A stretch of 64,000 nt of DNA from an uncultured Thermoleophilia bacterium (GTDB lineage: Bacteria > Actinomycetota > Thermoleophilia > UBA2241), in contig CAIYOD010000042.1 of assembly GCA_903927755.1 (NCBI GenBank), forward strand, positions 1-64,000. The letters run 5' to 3'. Made by a program: the position numbers and the translations under genes. The notes beneath the pieces were generated by a model that was not told the origin of the DNA, ran no database searches, and worked only from the letters and a program-made list of their open reading frames with translations. Of this stretch, positions 17,934 through 25,581 are shown in pieces. The first letter of the stretch is position 1; every line of letters starts with the position of its first letter.

Positions 17934-18278
17934 ATGAAAGTCGTCCGTGCCGTGCCGACCGAGACCATCTCGGAGAAGCTCAGCGTGCAGAGGCTCAGCG
18001 AGGCGCTCGGCGTCCGCCATCTGCGCGCCAACGTCTTCACCCTCGCCGAAGGCTCGATGTCGCGCCACATGCATCGCGAGCAGGAGGAGGTCTACCTGGT
18101 GCTGGACGGCCGGGCGATGATCGATGTGGACGGAGAGCAGTCGCTGGTCGGGGAGCGTGAGGCGCTCGCCGTCCCTGCGCGCGCCTGGCACCGCGTGGCG
18201 AACGTGGGGGTGGGGCCGCTCACCTTCTACGTGGTGGCGGCCCCTCCGGTTGAAGACGACGCCGAGGTCGCCGGCTGA
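17934..18278 (+). CDS. Small cupin-domain protein
   Basis: 114 residues forming a single conserved cupin barrel. Motif 1 is HMHREQEEVYLVLDGRAMID (two His and a Glu as metal ligands) and motif 2 is PARAWHRVANVG with the third His. Such small cupins are often sugar isomerases, dioxygenases or sensor proteins; nothing here decides between them. GAGGAGGGG lies just before the ATG. Confidence 0.82.
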   Translation: MKVVRAVPTETISEKLSVQRLSEALGVRHLRANVFTLAEGSMSRHMHREQEEVYLVLDGRAMIDVDGEQSLVGEREALAVPARAWHRVANVGVGPLTFYVVAAPPVEDDAEVAG

Positions 18279-18297
18279 GAGCAGCCGGCCGCTCGGC

Positions 18298-18510
18298 CTA
18301 CTCCTCCACCCACTCCAGGATCACGGCCTCCTCGGGGCAGGCCTCGTCGGCACGTAAGGCGGCGGCCCAGAGCGTCGCGTGGGGCTCCTCCTCGAGCACG
18401 TCCGGGAGGCCCTCGTCGTTCATGAAGAAGACCTCCGGGCAGACCTGCTCGCAGGCGCCGACGCCCGTACACTTGTCGTAGTCGACGCTGACTCTCAGCT
18501 TGCGTGGCAT
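18298..18510 (-). CDS. Small ferredoxin, probably [3Fe-4S]
   Basis: 70 residues. The cluster motif is C-x5-C-x3-CP (CTGVGACEQVCP) with a distal Cys in EACPEEA. The second Cys of the usual CxxCxxC motif is replaced by Val, as in [3Fe-4S] ferredoxins of actinobacteria that serve P450s and related oxygenases. No P450 is in the window. A TAGACT box lies 6 nt before the ATG, so it appears to be a single leaderless gene. It lies divergently next to the peroxiredoxin gene. Confidence 0.85.
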   Translation of the reverse strand: MPRKLRVSVDYDKCTGVGACEQVCPEVFFMNDEGLPDVLEEEPHATLWAAALRADEACPEEAVILEWVEE

Positions 18511-18516
18511 GCGCGG

Positions 18517-18522
18517 AGTCTA
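18517..18522 (-). promoter_or_regulatory. -10 box TAGACT of the ferredoxin gene (leaderless)
   Basis: TAGACT on the minus strand ends 6 nt before the ATG at 18510, with no ribosome-binding site between. Confidence 0.5.
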
Positions 18523-18665
18523 CCTCGCCGGAGCGTGCCCCGCGCCCGGATGCGTTGCCCTGCCGCACACCGTTTCGCCTTGGCGGCGCTGGGGGTAAGC
18601 ACCCTGCCGAAGGATGCGCGGCTCCCTGTGAGGGCTCCGCGCGCAGACCATCCGGGAGGGGCCGC

Positions 18666-19115
18666 ATGCTCAAGGAAGGCGACAAAGCGCCGGCAGTCAC
18701 TGGTGTCTCGTACGACGGTGCGAGCTTCGACCTCGGCGCGCCGGGCAAGCGCACCGCTCTCTTCTTCTATCCCAAAGCCAACACCGGGGGCTGAACGACC
18801 GAAGCCGTTGAGTTCAACGGCCTGCTGGACGAGTTCGCCGCCCTCGACGTGCAGGTGATCGGGGCGAGCGTGGACAAGCCGGGCGCGAACGAGCGCTGGG
18901 CGCAGAAGTACGACCTCAAAATGCCGCTGATCAGCGACCACGGCGACCACACGGTGGCGAGCGCGTTCGGTGTGGCGCGGCCGATGGTCGGGGTGGCCAA
19001 GCGCACGACCTGGCTCATCGATCCGGACGGTACTCTGCGCAAGGTGTACCCCGCCGTGAAGGCCAAGGGGCACGCGGCCGCGGTGCTGGCCGACTGCAGG
19101 GAGATCTCGGGCTAG
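18666..19115 (+). CDS. Selenocysteine-containing peroxiredoxin (Bcp/AhpC-TSA type), TGA read through at codon 43
   Basis: 149 residues if the TGA at 18792-18794 is read as selenocysteine. The N-terminal part ends FFYPKANTGG and the same frame resumes with TTEAVEFNGLLDEF, so Sec43 replaces the peroxidatic Cys of the family motif TPGCTTEA. The rest is intact: VIGASVDKPGANERW, PLISDHGDHTVASAFGV and TTWLIDPDGT. The only Cys is C144, with no resolving Cys at +5. GGGAGGGG precedes the ATG. Immediately after the TGA is a SECIS-like hairpin. A sequencing error or nonsense mutation is the alternative, but the stop falls exactly on the catalytic residue and the frame is otherwise unbroken. Confidence 0.9.
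18792..18821 (+). promoter_or_regulatory. UGA codon plus bacterial SECIS-like hairpin
   Basis: TGA at 18792-18794 is followed by a 7-bp perfect stem, GCCGTTG (18804-18810) with CAACGGC (18815-18821), closed by the tetraloop AGTT. The loop contains GU at 18812-18813, about 18 nt after the UGA. Bacterial SECIS elements lie directly downstream of the UGA inside the reading frame and carry a GU in the apical loop for SelB, matching this geometry. Confidence 0.75.
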
Positions 19116-19128
19116 CGAAAGACCCCTG

Positions 19129-20130
19129 CTACTCCTCGGTCGGCTCGTCCCGCGAGCCGAAGTAGGCCGGCGCGTCGATCATGAAGATGCGGTTGGACCA
19201 GCGTTCGCCGGCGGCCGTGGCGGCCTCGGCGTCGTCGATCGCGCCGATGCGGGCGGTCATGTCGTCGCAGTAGTGGACGATGATCGCCTCCCGGGTCTGC
19301 GGCACGACCGGGCTGCCCTTCTCGCGCATGCCGTGATGCGCCACGATGATGTGGCGGAGTCGCTTGGCGGCCTCGGGCGGGAAGTCCGCGTCCTCCTCGA
19401 TGAGCTCGCGCACCATGTCGTGGCCCATGACGATCTCGCCGTGCAGGCGCCCCTCGTCGGTCATCTGCGGCGCGAGGCCGCCACTGGTGTACGCGAGGGT
19501 CTTGCCGATGTCGTGCAGCAGGGCGCCGGCGACGACGAGGTCGCGGTCGACGGAGTGGAACCGCGACGCCACGCCGGCCGCCGCCTCGGTGACGATGAGC
19601 GAGTGCTCGAGCAGGCCGTGCCGGTAGGCATGATGGTTGCGCACGGCGGCCGGCGCGACGGCGAACGTGGCGCCGGGCTCACGTGAGCCGTCGAAGGCGC
19701 GCTCGAGGAGCGCCCGCACGTGCGGCTCCTCGACCGAGTCGATGAGGGCGTGCAGCCGTTCGGCGAGCTCGGCGGTGCCCACCGGCGACACCTGCACGAG
19801 GTCGCCGGCGTCGTATTCCTCGTCCTCGGCGGTGCGCAGACGGCGGACCTGGATCTGTGCGCCGTACTGGGGATGGACGCTGTACGTGCCGCCGACGCAG
19901 ACGACGTCGCCGGCGGCGATGCCCAGCGCGTCGTCGGATGGATCGAAGTGGATGGCGGCCACCTCGCCGCTGGCGTCGCGCAGCTTGAGTCGCAGGTACG
20001 CCTTGCCATTGCGGTCGGTGGCGGCGGTGAGCTCGGAGCAGGCGAAGACGCTGTCGACGGTCTGCCCGCTCTGGAGGTCGGTGATGGCGATGCGCGCGGT
20101 CGCGCCCGGGATGCTGGCCTGGTCGTTCAT
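19129..20130 (-). CDS. OB-fold/HD-domain 3'-5' exoribonuclease, YhaM-like
   Basis: 333 residues. Residues 15-110 form an OB-fold nucleic-acid-binding domain (KAYLRLKLRDASGEVAAIHF). Residues 160-310 form an HD phosphohydrolase domain with HGLLEHS, LLHDIGK and HHGMREK as metal ligands. This order matches B. subtilis YhaM/CbfA, a 3'-5' exonuclease acting on RNA and single-stranded DNA. AAGGAGA precedes the ATG. Confidence 0.82.
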   Translation of the reverse strand: MNDQASIPGATARIAITDLQSGQTVDSVFACSELTAATDRNGKAYLRLKLRDASGEVAAIHFDPSDDALGIAAGDVVCVGGTYSVHPQYGAQIQVRRLRTAEDEEYDAGDLVQVSPVGTAELAERLHALIDSVEEPHVRALLERAFDGSREPGATFAVAPAAVRNHHAYRHGLLEHSLIVTEAAAGVASRFHSVDRDLVVAGALLHDIGKTLAYTSGGLAPQMTDEGRLHGEIVMGHDMVRELIEEDADFPPEAAKRLRHIIVAHHGMREKGSPVVPQTREAIIVHYCDDMTARIGAIDDAEAATAAGERWSNRIFMIDAPAYFGSRDEPTEE

Positions 20131-20222
20131 GGGGTCTCCTTGGTCCCCGCCAGAGTACCAGACGGCCCGGACGCGGGCCCCCGCGGGGACGGTTCACGTT
20201 GGCCGGCCCCCGCCGGAGCGCT

Positions 20223-20942
20223 TCAGGAGCCGGCGGGGCGGTTCTTGCCGGCCGGGCGCGGTCCGCGCGGCGGCCGCGTCGACTTCTTGGGCGTGGCGCC
20301 GGCTTTCGCGGCGGACTTCTTCGGCGTCGCCTTGACGGCGGCCTTCGCGGCCGGCGGCTTCTTCGCGGCCGGCGCTTTCTTGGTGGCCGCCGCCGGCTTG
20401 GCCGTGGTCTTGCGCGTCGCGGGCTTCCTGGCCGGCTTCTTGACGATGGCCGGCTCGGGCGCCGGCTCGACGGCCGCGCCGGCCTCCATCGCAGCCTCCG
20501 CCGCGGCCGCGGCCATGACCGCCGAAGAGGCGACAGTGACGGGTCCGGCGGCCGTCTCGACCGTCGCTGCGGCCTCATCTGCGGCCGGGGCGCTTGCCTC
20601 CGCAGTGACGGGCGGCGCCTCAGGCGCCGGAGTCGCCGAGGCCGCGGCCACCGGCGTCTCCGCCGGCGCGGCTTCGCCGCGCAGCGTCGCGATCTCCGCT
20701 TCCTTGCTCCTGACCTCACCCGTCGTCGCGCGCAGCCGCTCGACGGCGTGCGCGAGGTCGGGATGGTCCAGCTCGCCGCGCTCGGCCAGGGCGAATGCGG
20801 TGTGACCGAGCTCACGCTCCGCCTTCTTGAGATCGTTCTGCAGCACGACCAGGCGGGCCTGGGCCGCGGTCACCTTGCCGGCGCGCTGGGTGTCGGCCGC
20901 AAGGGCTCCGGCCTTGTCCTTGACTGCGTCGAAGAACCCCAT
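20223..20942 (-). CDS. Coiled-coil protein with histone H1-like Lys/Ala/Pro tail
   Basis: 239 residues. Residues 1-90 are predicted helical with heptads (LVVLQNDLKKAERELG, then VERLRATTGEVRSKEAEIATL). Residues 90-165 are Ala/Pro/Glu-rich. Residues 165-239 are a basic tail of KKPA, KTTAKPA and KKAPAAKK repeats like the C-termini of actinobacterial HupB and eukaryotic H1. It probably binds DNA through the tail; the name is descriptive because no characterised homologue is recognised. AAGGAGG precedes the ATG. Confidence 0.75.
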   Translation of the reverse strand: MGFFDAVKDKAGALAADTQRAGKVTAAQARLVVLQNDLKKAERELGHTAFALAERGELDHPDLAHAVERLRATTGEVRSKEAEIATLRGEAAPAETPVAAASATPAPEAPPVTAEASAPAADEAAATVETAAGPVTVASSAVMAAAAAEAAMEAGAAVEPAPEPAIVKKPARKPATRKTTAKPAAATKKAPAAKKPPAAKAAVKATPKKSAAKAGATPKKSTRPPRGPRPAGKNRPAGS

Positions 20943-20990
20943 CTCGCCCTCCTTGGCCGTGCTCCGGCGGGGCGCCGGCTCATCACCTCG

Positions 20991-22172
20991 TCAGTGTCTC
21001 GCCTGTGCGGCTTCGCGTCCAGACCCAGACCGCTTCGAGGCGGGCCTCCGCCACGAGGCGAGCAACGCCGCGAGCAGCGCCGCGGCAACGGCGATCACGA
21101 AGACGAACGGCAGCGAAGAGGCGGTGCTGTACAGAAGACCCCCGAGCACCGCGCCGCCCGCCATGGGCAGCCCCATGAAGGTGTCGAAGATCGCGTAGCC
21201 CCAGGCGAGAGGCATACCTGTGAAGGAGTTGCCGACGATGCCCGTGGCGACGAAGCGCAGGGCGTCGTAGGAGCCGCAGGCGAGCATCGCTATCCCCCAG
21301 AGTACCGCGTTCCCGCCGACGAGGAACAGGATGGTGCCGGCGAGGAGGAACACGAGCACGCCGGCGATCCCGGCGCGCGGGCCGTACAGATCCGTCACGC
21401 GCCCCATCGCCGGCGTCATCACCGCGGCCCCGAGCGCGGCGAGGGAGCCGTAGGCCCCGAGCGCCCAGAACCCCTGGTCGTGCACCTGCGCGAGATACGG
21501 GGAGAGGAACGCCTGACCCACGTAGACGGCGAGGTAGCCGGCGAGGAAGAACCACACGTAGCGGTGGAAGCGCCGGTTGCGCCGCAGGGCACCCAGGCTG
21601 AGCGGCGCGTCGGCGCCGTGGTACGGCGTGTCGCGGATCATGGTCGCCGTGGTCGCCGACACGATGTAGATCGCGAGACTGAGCAGGAAGACGGTCTGCA
21701 TGCCGAAGCGCTCCGCGAGATAGCCGCCGAGCAGCGGCGAGACGACCAGGCCGAGCGGGTAGGTGCCGAAGACGATGGTCAGGTTGCGCGCGACCCGGGA
21801 CGGCTCGGACCGCAGGTACACGTAGGACTTGAAGGCGGGGTTGTTGGCCATGTAGAGGCCTGAGATCACGAGTCCCGGGATGAGCCACGGCCAGCTCGGC
21901 GCGAGGTAGAAGGAGATCGCCGCCGGCACGGTCAGCCACCACACCGCGACGATGACCGGCTTGAGCCGGAAGCGGCGCGCCGCCCAGGCGCCGGGGATGT
22001 TCCCGAGGGCGATCATCGCCAGCATGATCCCGTTCAGGATACCGATGGTGGAGCCCGACGCACCGAGTTCGATCGCATAGACGAAGAGCAGCGGCAGGTA
22101 CAGGCCCACGCCCAGCGCGAAGAGCAGGTTGGCGAGGGCGAGCAGCCTCAAGTCACGATCGAGATGGCGCAA
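20991..22172 (-). CDS. Major facilitator superfamily transporter
   Basis: 393 residues with about 12 hydrophobic helices in two halves. The loop 2-3 region reads NIPGAWAARRFRLKP, equivalent to the MFS GxxxDRxGRR motif, and the second half starts near ALRRNRRFHRY. The substrate is not predictable. The start is a TTG at 22172 with GGAG 6 nt upstream; the ORF has no earlier start. Confidence 0.8.
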   Translation of the reverse strand: MRHLDRDLRLLALANLLFALGVGLYLPLLFVYAIELGASGSTIGILNGIMLAMIALGNIPGAWAARRFRLKPVIVAVWWLTVPAAISFYLAPSWPWLIPGLVISGLYMANNPAFKSYVYLRSEPSRVARNLTIVFGTYPLGLVVSPLLGGYLAERFGMQTVFLLSLAIYIVSATTATMIRDTPYHGADAPLSLGALRRNRRFHRYVWFFLAGYLAVYVGQAFLSPYLAQVHDQGFWALGAYGSLAALGAAVMTPAMGRVTDLYGPRAGIAGVLVFLLAGTILFLVGGNAVLWGIAMLACGSYDALRFVATGIVGNSFTGMPLAWGYAIFDTFMGLPMAGGAVLGGLLYSTASSLPFVFVIAVAAALLAALLASWRRPASKRSGSGREAAQARH

Positions 22173-22349
22173 GGGGGACTCCGGACGGACGCGGGTGGGC
22201 CGGCCCGAATTCTACGTTCCGGCGCTGCTTCGCCGCATCCGGCCGGCGTGCCGGGTTGAGGAAGGAGAGCGGTTCCGCCAGTCTTGGGGAACACTTGACG
22301 GATGGCGCGGGCGCCACCCCGCACGCGTGACCCGCTTCCTGAGGAGACG

Positions 22350-23147
22350 ATGACGATGCAGCTTGGCGGCATGGCCTTGAGAGATGGAGTCCTCCTGCAG
22401 AGCGACGGCTACTGGGCTGCCGCCGTGCGCGAGGAGGACGGCGGCGTCAAGGTCGTCTCGGGGGCGAAGCCCCAGCTGCCGGCGCGTGAGACGCTTCGTC
22501 AGGTGCCGGTCGTCCGCGGCCTGGTCAGGCTCGGCGAGGCCATGGCGGTGCTTCCGGCCGTACGCCGCAAGACGGGCCGGCCCGTCTTGCCGCAGGAGGA
22601 CCCGCGCATGCTCGCGGCGACGGCCGCCAGCGCGGTCGCGACGGTCGCGCTGCGCGCCTCGCGGCGAGGCTCACCGCTCGTGAGAGAGCTGGCGGCTGCC
22701 GGCATCGGCCTTGCCCCGGTGCTGCTCGTGCTGCGGGACTCGCGGCTTTCGCGCTATCACGGCGCGGAGCACAAGAGCGTCGCCGCCTACGAGAGCGGCG
22801 GAGACGCCGCCGCAGAGCACAAGGAACACGCCCGCTGCGGCTCCAACCTGGTCGCGCCCATGGTCGTCACCAGCCTGGCCGCGAATCTGGTGCTGCGCGC
22901 CGCGGGCAAGGAGCGCCAGCCGCTGGCGACGTTCCTCGCCGGGCTCGTCAGCATCGGCACGGCGATGGAGTTGTTCTCGTGGATGTCGCGCCACCAGGAC
23001 CACCCGCTGGCGCGGACGCTCGGCAAGCCCGGCATCGAGATGCAGCGCCTGTTCACGACCAGCGAGCCTACGACGGATCAGCTGGACGTGGCGGACATGG
23101 CGCTGAAGGAGCTGCTGCGGCTGGAGGGCGCGGCGCCGGCCGCCTGA
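22350..23147 (+). CDS. DUF1385 family membrane protein (YqhQ-like)
   Basis: 265 residues. Family signatures are GGMALRDGVLLQS, PVVRGLVRLGEAM, YHGAEHKSVAAYE, RCGSNLVAPMVV, and the C-terminal PGIEMQRLFTTSEPT. At least three hydrophobic segments (about residues 90-130, 170-185, 195-210) suggest an integral membrane protein. The conserved HGAEHK and RCG motifs suggest a metal site, but no function is established for the family. GAGGAG lies 6 nt before the ATG at 22350. Confidence 0.88.
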   Translation: MTMQLGGMALRDGVLLQSDGYWAAAVREEDGGVKVVSGAKPQLPARETLRQVPVVRGLVRLGEAMAVLPAVRRKTGRPVLPQEDPRMLAATAASAVATVALRASRRGSPLVRELAAAGIGLAPVLLVLRDSRLSRYHGAEHKSVAAYESGGDAAAEHKEHARCGSNLVAPMVVTSLAANLVLRAAGKERQPLATFLAGLVSIGTAMELFSWMSRHQDHPLARTLGKPGIEMQRLFTTSEPTTDQLDVADMALKELLRLEGAAPAA

Positions 23148-23207
23148 CGCGGCAGCCTGCGGCCCGTACCGCGTGGCCGCGGGCGGAAGCGCCTGTGCCG
23201 CGGCGCG

Positions 23208-23687
23208 TCAGTCTGCCGGTTCGCGCTCGGCGAGGCGCTTGCGCCGCCGCTCCTGCGCCTCGGTGAACCATTCCTTCTGCTGGTCGGTCTGCGGTACCAG
23301 CTTCGGTACCGGGATCGGCTTGCCGCTGTCGCTGAGCGCCACGAACACCAGATACGCGGAGTTGGTGTGGGTGGTGATCCCCGTCATCAGGTCCTCGGCC
23401 TCTACCCGCACGCCGACCTCGACCGACTTGGTGCCCGCGAAGTTGACGTTGGCCATGAACCGCACGAGGTTGCCTACCCGCACCGGATGGTGGAAGTCGA
23501 TTCGGTCGATCGCCGCCGTGACGATGGTCGTGCGGCAGAAGCGGAACGCGCAGGCGCCCGCCGCCTCATCGATCAGCTTCATGATGATGCCGCCGTGGAT
23601 GTTGCCCATGTAGTTGGCGTCGGCGGGTTGGGTGAGGTGGGTGAGGACGAGACTGGTCTCGCTGCCGCGCGGCAGTGGTTCGTTCAT
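23208..23687 (-). CDS. Acyl-CoA thioesterase, hotdog fold (YciA/ACOT-like)
   Basis: 159 residues with the hotdog signature NIHGGIIMKLIDEAAG (catalytic Asp within) and FHHPVRVGNLVRFMANV. The family hydrolyses acyl-CoAs in the cytosol. The C-terminal 25 residues are charged (EWFTEAQERRRKRLAERE), often a helix in this group. The ATG at 23687 overlaps nothing and begins right after the small gene to its right ends. Confidence 0.88.
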   Translation of the reverse strand: MNEPLPRGSETSLVLTHLTQPADANYMGNIHGGIIMKLIDEAAGACAFRFCRTTIVTAAIDRIDFHHPVRVGNLVRFMANVNFAGTKSVEVGVRVEAEDLMTGITTHTNSAYLVFVALSDSGKPIPVPKLVPQTDQQKEWFTEAQERRRKRLAEREPAD

Positions 23688-23709
23688 GGGGTCACCGTGA
23701 CGGGAGGGG

Positions 23710-23907
23710 TCAGATGTCGAACGAGCCGGGAGCGCGCCGGCGGCGCCGGTCGCGGGTCTGGCGAGCGCCGCCGGCGGAACGGTCGGTGCGCCGCTCGCCG
23801 TGGCGACGGTCCATGATGACCTTGACGTTCGGGTTGTCCCGGTAGTGCTCCACGAGGCGCCGGTATGCGTCTTCGCCGAGCTCCGGGGGTACCACACAGT
23901 AGATCAC
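23710..23907 (-). CDS. Small Arg-rich protein of unknown function
   Basis: 65 residues starting at a GTG with TTGGAGG 5 nt upstream. The first half (IYCVVPPELGEDAYRRLVEHY) looks like a compact alpha/beta start. The second half (VKVIMDRRHGERR, then RDRRRRR) is strongly basic. I recall similar short proteins with a DRRxGxRR segment in other high-GC bacteria, but I know no function. It is followed 22 nt later by the thioesterase gene. Confidence 0.65.
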   Translation of the reverse strand: MIYCVVPPELGEDAYRRLVEHYRDNPNVKVIMDRRHGERRTDRSAGGARQTRDRRRRRAPGSFDI

Positions 23908-24025
23908 GGCGCCTCCAAGGCTTGAGACAACGCTAGCACATGGCTGCCGTCCGGGGCCAGAGTCGGCGGCCGTCGCCGGGGTCGCAGTCGAGGACAGGCG
24001 TTGCCGGTCGAGACGGCGCGGACGG

Positions 24026-24064
24026 AGAAAAGGGCCGGACCGGCGAACGGCGCCGGTCCGGCCC
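24026..24064 (-). terminator. Leftward intrinsic terminator without an obvious upstream gene
   Basis: A 14-bp perfect stem, 24032-24045 with 24051-24064, has a 5-nt loop and on the minus strand is followed by TTTTCT. It would end transcripts moving left, yet only about 125 bp separates it from the rightward peptidase gene. It could close a small RNA, attenuate the 65-residue gene at 23710-23907, or stop antisense transcription. Confidence 0.6.
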
Positions 24065-24144
24065 TCTGAAGGGGGTACCACTGTCTCTATCGGCAGTCGT
24101 AAGGGGACCTTGAGCGATCACCGTTGCGGCCCACACCCGTCTGG

Positions 24145-24150
24145 TAAGCT
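24145..24150 (+). promoter_or_regulatory. Possible -10 box TAAGCT of the peptidase/GGDEF operon
   Basis: TAAGCT lies 39 nt before the GTG at 24190, with TTGCGG 15 nt upstream of it as a poor -35. Sequence between contains GTGGAGGCGG. Weak evidence; no c-di-GMP riboswitch motif was recognised in the leader. Confidence 0.3.
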
Positions 24151-24189
24151 ACGGCCACACGTGGAGGCGGCGTCGACTGGGGGGTCAGC

Positions 24190-25581
24190 GTGTTCCCGTG
24201 TCTCGGCGAGATCGTGGAGGGGGTTCCGGCCCTCGAGCGCTACCTGACCCTGGGCGAGCTCGAGCAGTCCACCGACCGTCTGGCCGCATCGCATCCCGAG
24301 ATGGAAGTGTGGTCCCCCGGCGTGTCGCGCTCCGGTCGTCCGCTGCGCTGTCTCGAGATCCCGGGTGGTCCGCTGCAAGCGCTCCTCGTCGCCCTGCCTC
24401 ATCCCGAGGAGCCTGTGGGCACGCTGGCGCTCGAGTACCTGCTTCCCCTGTTGGCCGACGGCCTCGCCGCCGAGCTGGGCTTCAACTTCTCCGTGATCAA
24501 GGCCGCCGACCCGGATGGGACCCTGCTCAACGAGCCCTGGTTCGGCGATCCCCACGACCTCACCGGCTTCTTGTCGCGCGTCTACCGGCCGCCGCTGCAC
24601 GACCAGTTCGAGTGGACGTTCCCGGTGAGCTACAAGCGCTACGCGTTCACGCGGCCGCTGCCCGAGGCGGCGGCCGTCATGAAGGTCATCGGCCGCCGGC
24701 CCCTCGATTTCTACATGCCGCTGCACAACTCCACCTTCAGCGGCGCGTATTACTACCTCTCGGCCGAGGACGCCCGGCTCCAGCATGAGCTCGCCGCCGT
24801 GATGGCGGCGAGCGGACTGCCGCCGCACTGCGGCGAGCCGGAGGTGCCGTATCTGCAGACCCTGGCCCCGGGCATCTTCCGCGCCTTCAGCCTCGCTCAG
24901 GACTACGAGTTCTACGAGGCCTACGGCGCCGACCCGGCCGTTGTCCTCACCTGCGGGACTTCGAGCGACGCCTACGCGGAGGCGATGTGGGACTGCTTCA
25001 CGCTGGTCAGCGAGGTGCCGTGCTTCACGAGCGCGCGCATCGCCGACCAGAGCCCGGCTGGCCTCACTCGCCGCGAGGCCAAGCTCCGCGGACTCGAGGT
25101 CCAGGAGCAGCTGGCGCTGTGGCTGCACCAGCGCTACGTGAAGGCCGCCTCCCGGCTCACCGCCGAGACGCCGTGGCAGCGCACGGTCCACGCCTATCTC
25201 TCCGAGATCAAGGACGACATCCGCGCCGAGCGCGTGCAGGCCGAGACTGAGCCTGAGTTCGCGCGGGAGGCGACGGTGGCCCAGCTCTTCGACCAGCTCT
25301 ACCTGCGAGAGCTCGACACCCTCGCCCGCGTGGGCCAGTTCGCGGCGATGATCGCCGCCGAGGCCCAGCAGGACGACGTGCTGCGCGCCCTGCACGACGA
25401 GGCCGTTCTGGAGGTGCGGACGCGCGCGGAGCGTCTCGCGGCCGCGGGCGGCATCGAGGCGCCGCCTATCCGCGCGCTCGTCCAGTGCCAGGTCGCGTCC
25501 CTCCTCTGCGCGCTCGTGGCGACGCGTGACCGCTACCGTCCGGCCCGCCCGCGTCCCGCCGAGCCCCGGATGGTGAGGTGA
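24190..25581 (+). CDS. M14-family zinc carboxypeptidase-like protein
   Basis: 463 residues. M14 zinc ligands are readable as His71 and Glu74 (LPHPEE) and His179 (MPLHNST), with a candidate catalytic Glu275 (LVSEVP). It has no signal peptide, so it is likely cytosolic; the C-terminal ~150 residues are helical and unassigned. M14 enzymes remove C-terminal residues from peptides or deacylate amino acids. It begins with GTG and its stop overlaps the first GGDEF gene by 4 bp (GTGA), so it is co-translated with four signalling proteins, an unusual context for a peptidase. Confidence 0.75.
   Translation: MFPCLGEIVEGVPALERYLTLGELEQSTDRLAASHPEMEVWSPGVSRSGRPLRCLEIPGGPLQALLVALPHPEEPVGTLALEYLLPLLADGLAAELGFNFSVIKAADPDGTLLNEPWFGDPHDLTGFLSRVYRPPLHDQFEWTFPVSYKRYAFTRPLPEAAAVMKVIGRRPLDFYMPLHNSTFSGAYYYLSAEDARLQHELAAVMAASGLPPHCGEPEVPYLQTLAPGIFRAFSLAQDYEFYEAYGADPAVVLTCGTSSDAYAEAMWDCFTLVSEVPCFTSARIADQSPAGLTRREAKLRGLEVQEQLALWLHQRYVKAASRLTAETPWQRTVHAYLSEIKDDIRAERVQAETEPEFAREATVAQLFDQLYLRELDTLARVGQFAAMIAAEAQQDDVLRALHDEAVLEVRTRAERLAAAGGIEAPPIRALVQCQVASLLCALVATRDRYRPARPRPAEPRMVR

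Noticed and set aside
18504-18794. Reading the peroxiredoxin as two broken genes (a pseudogene)
   Set aside because: The frame is intact on both sides, the stop falls exactly on the catalytic residue, and a SECIS-like hairpin follows; decay would not target that codon.
20223-20942. A eukaryotic-type histone H1 acquired by transfer
   Set aside because: The basic Lys/Ala/Pro tail is common in actinobacterial DNA-binding proteins and base composition matches the neighbours.
24065-24190. A c-di-GMP riboswitch before the GGDEF operon
   Set aside because: The conserved GEMM elements (CACGCACAGGGCAAACC-like core) are not present.
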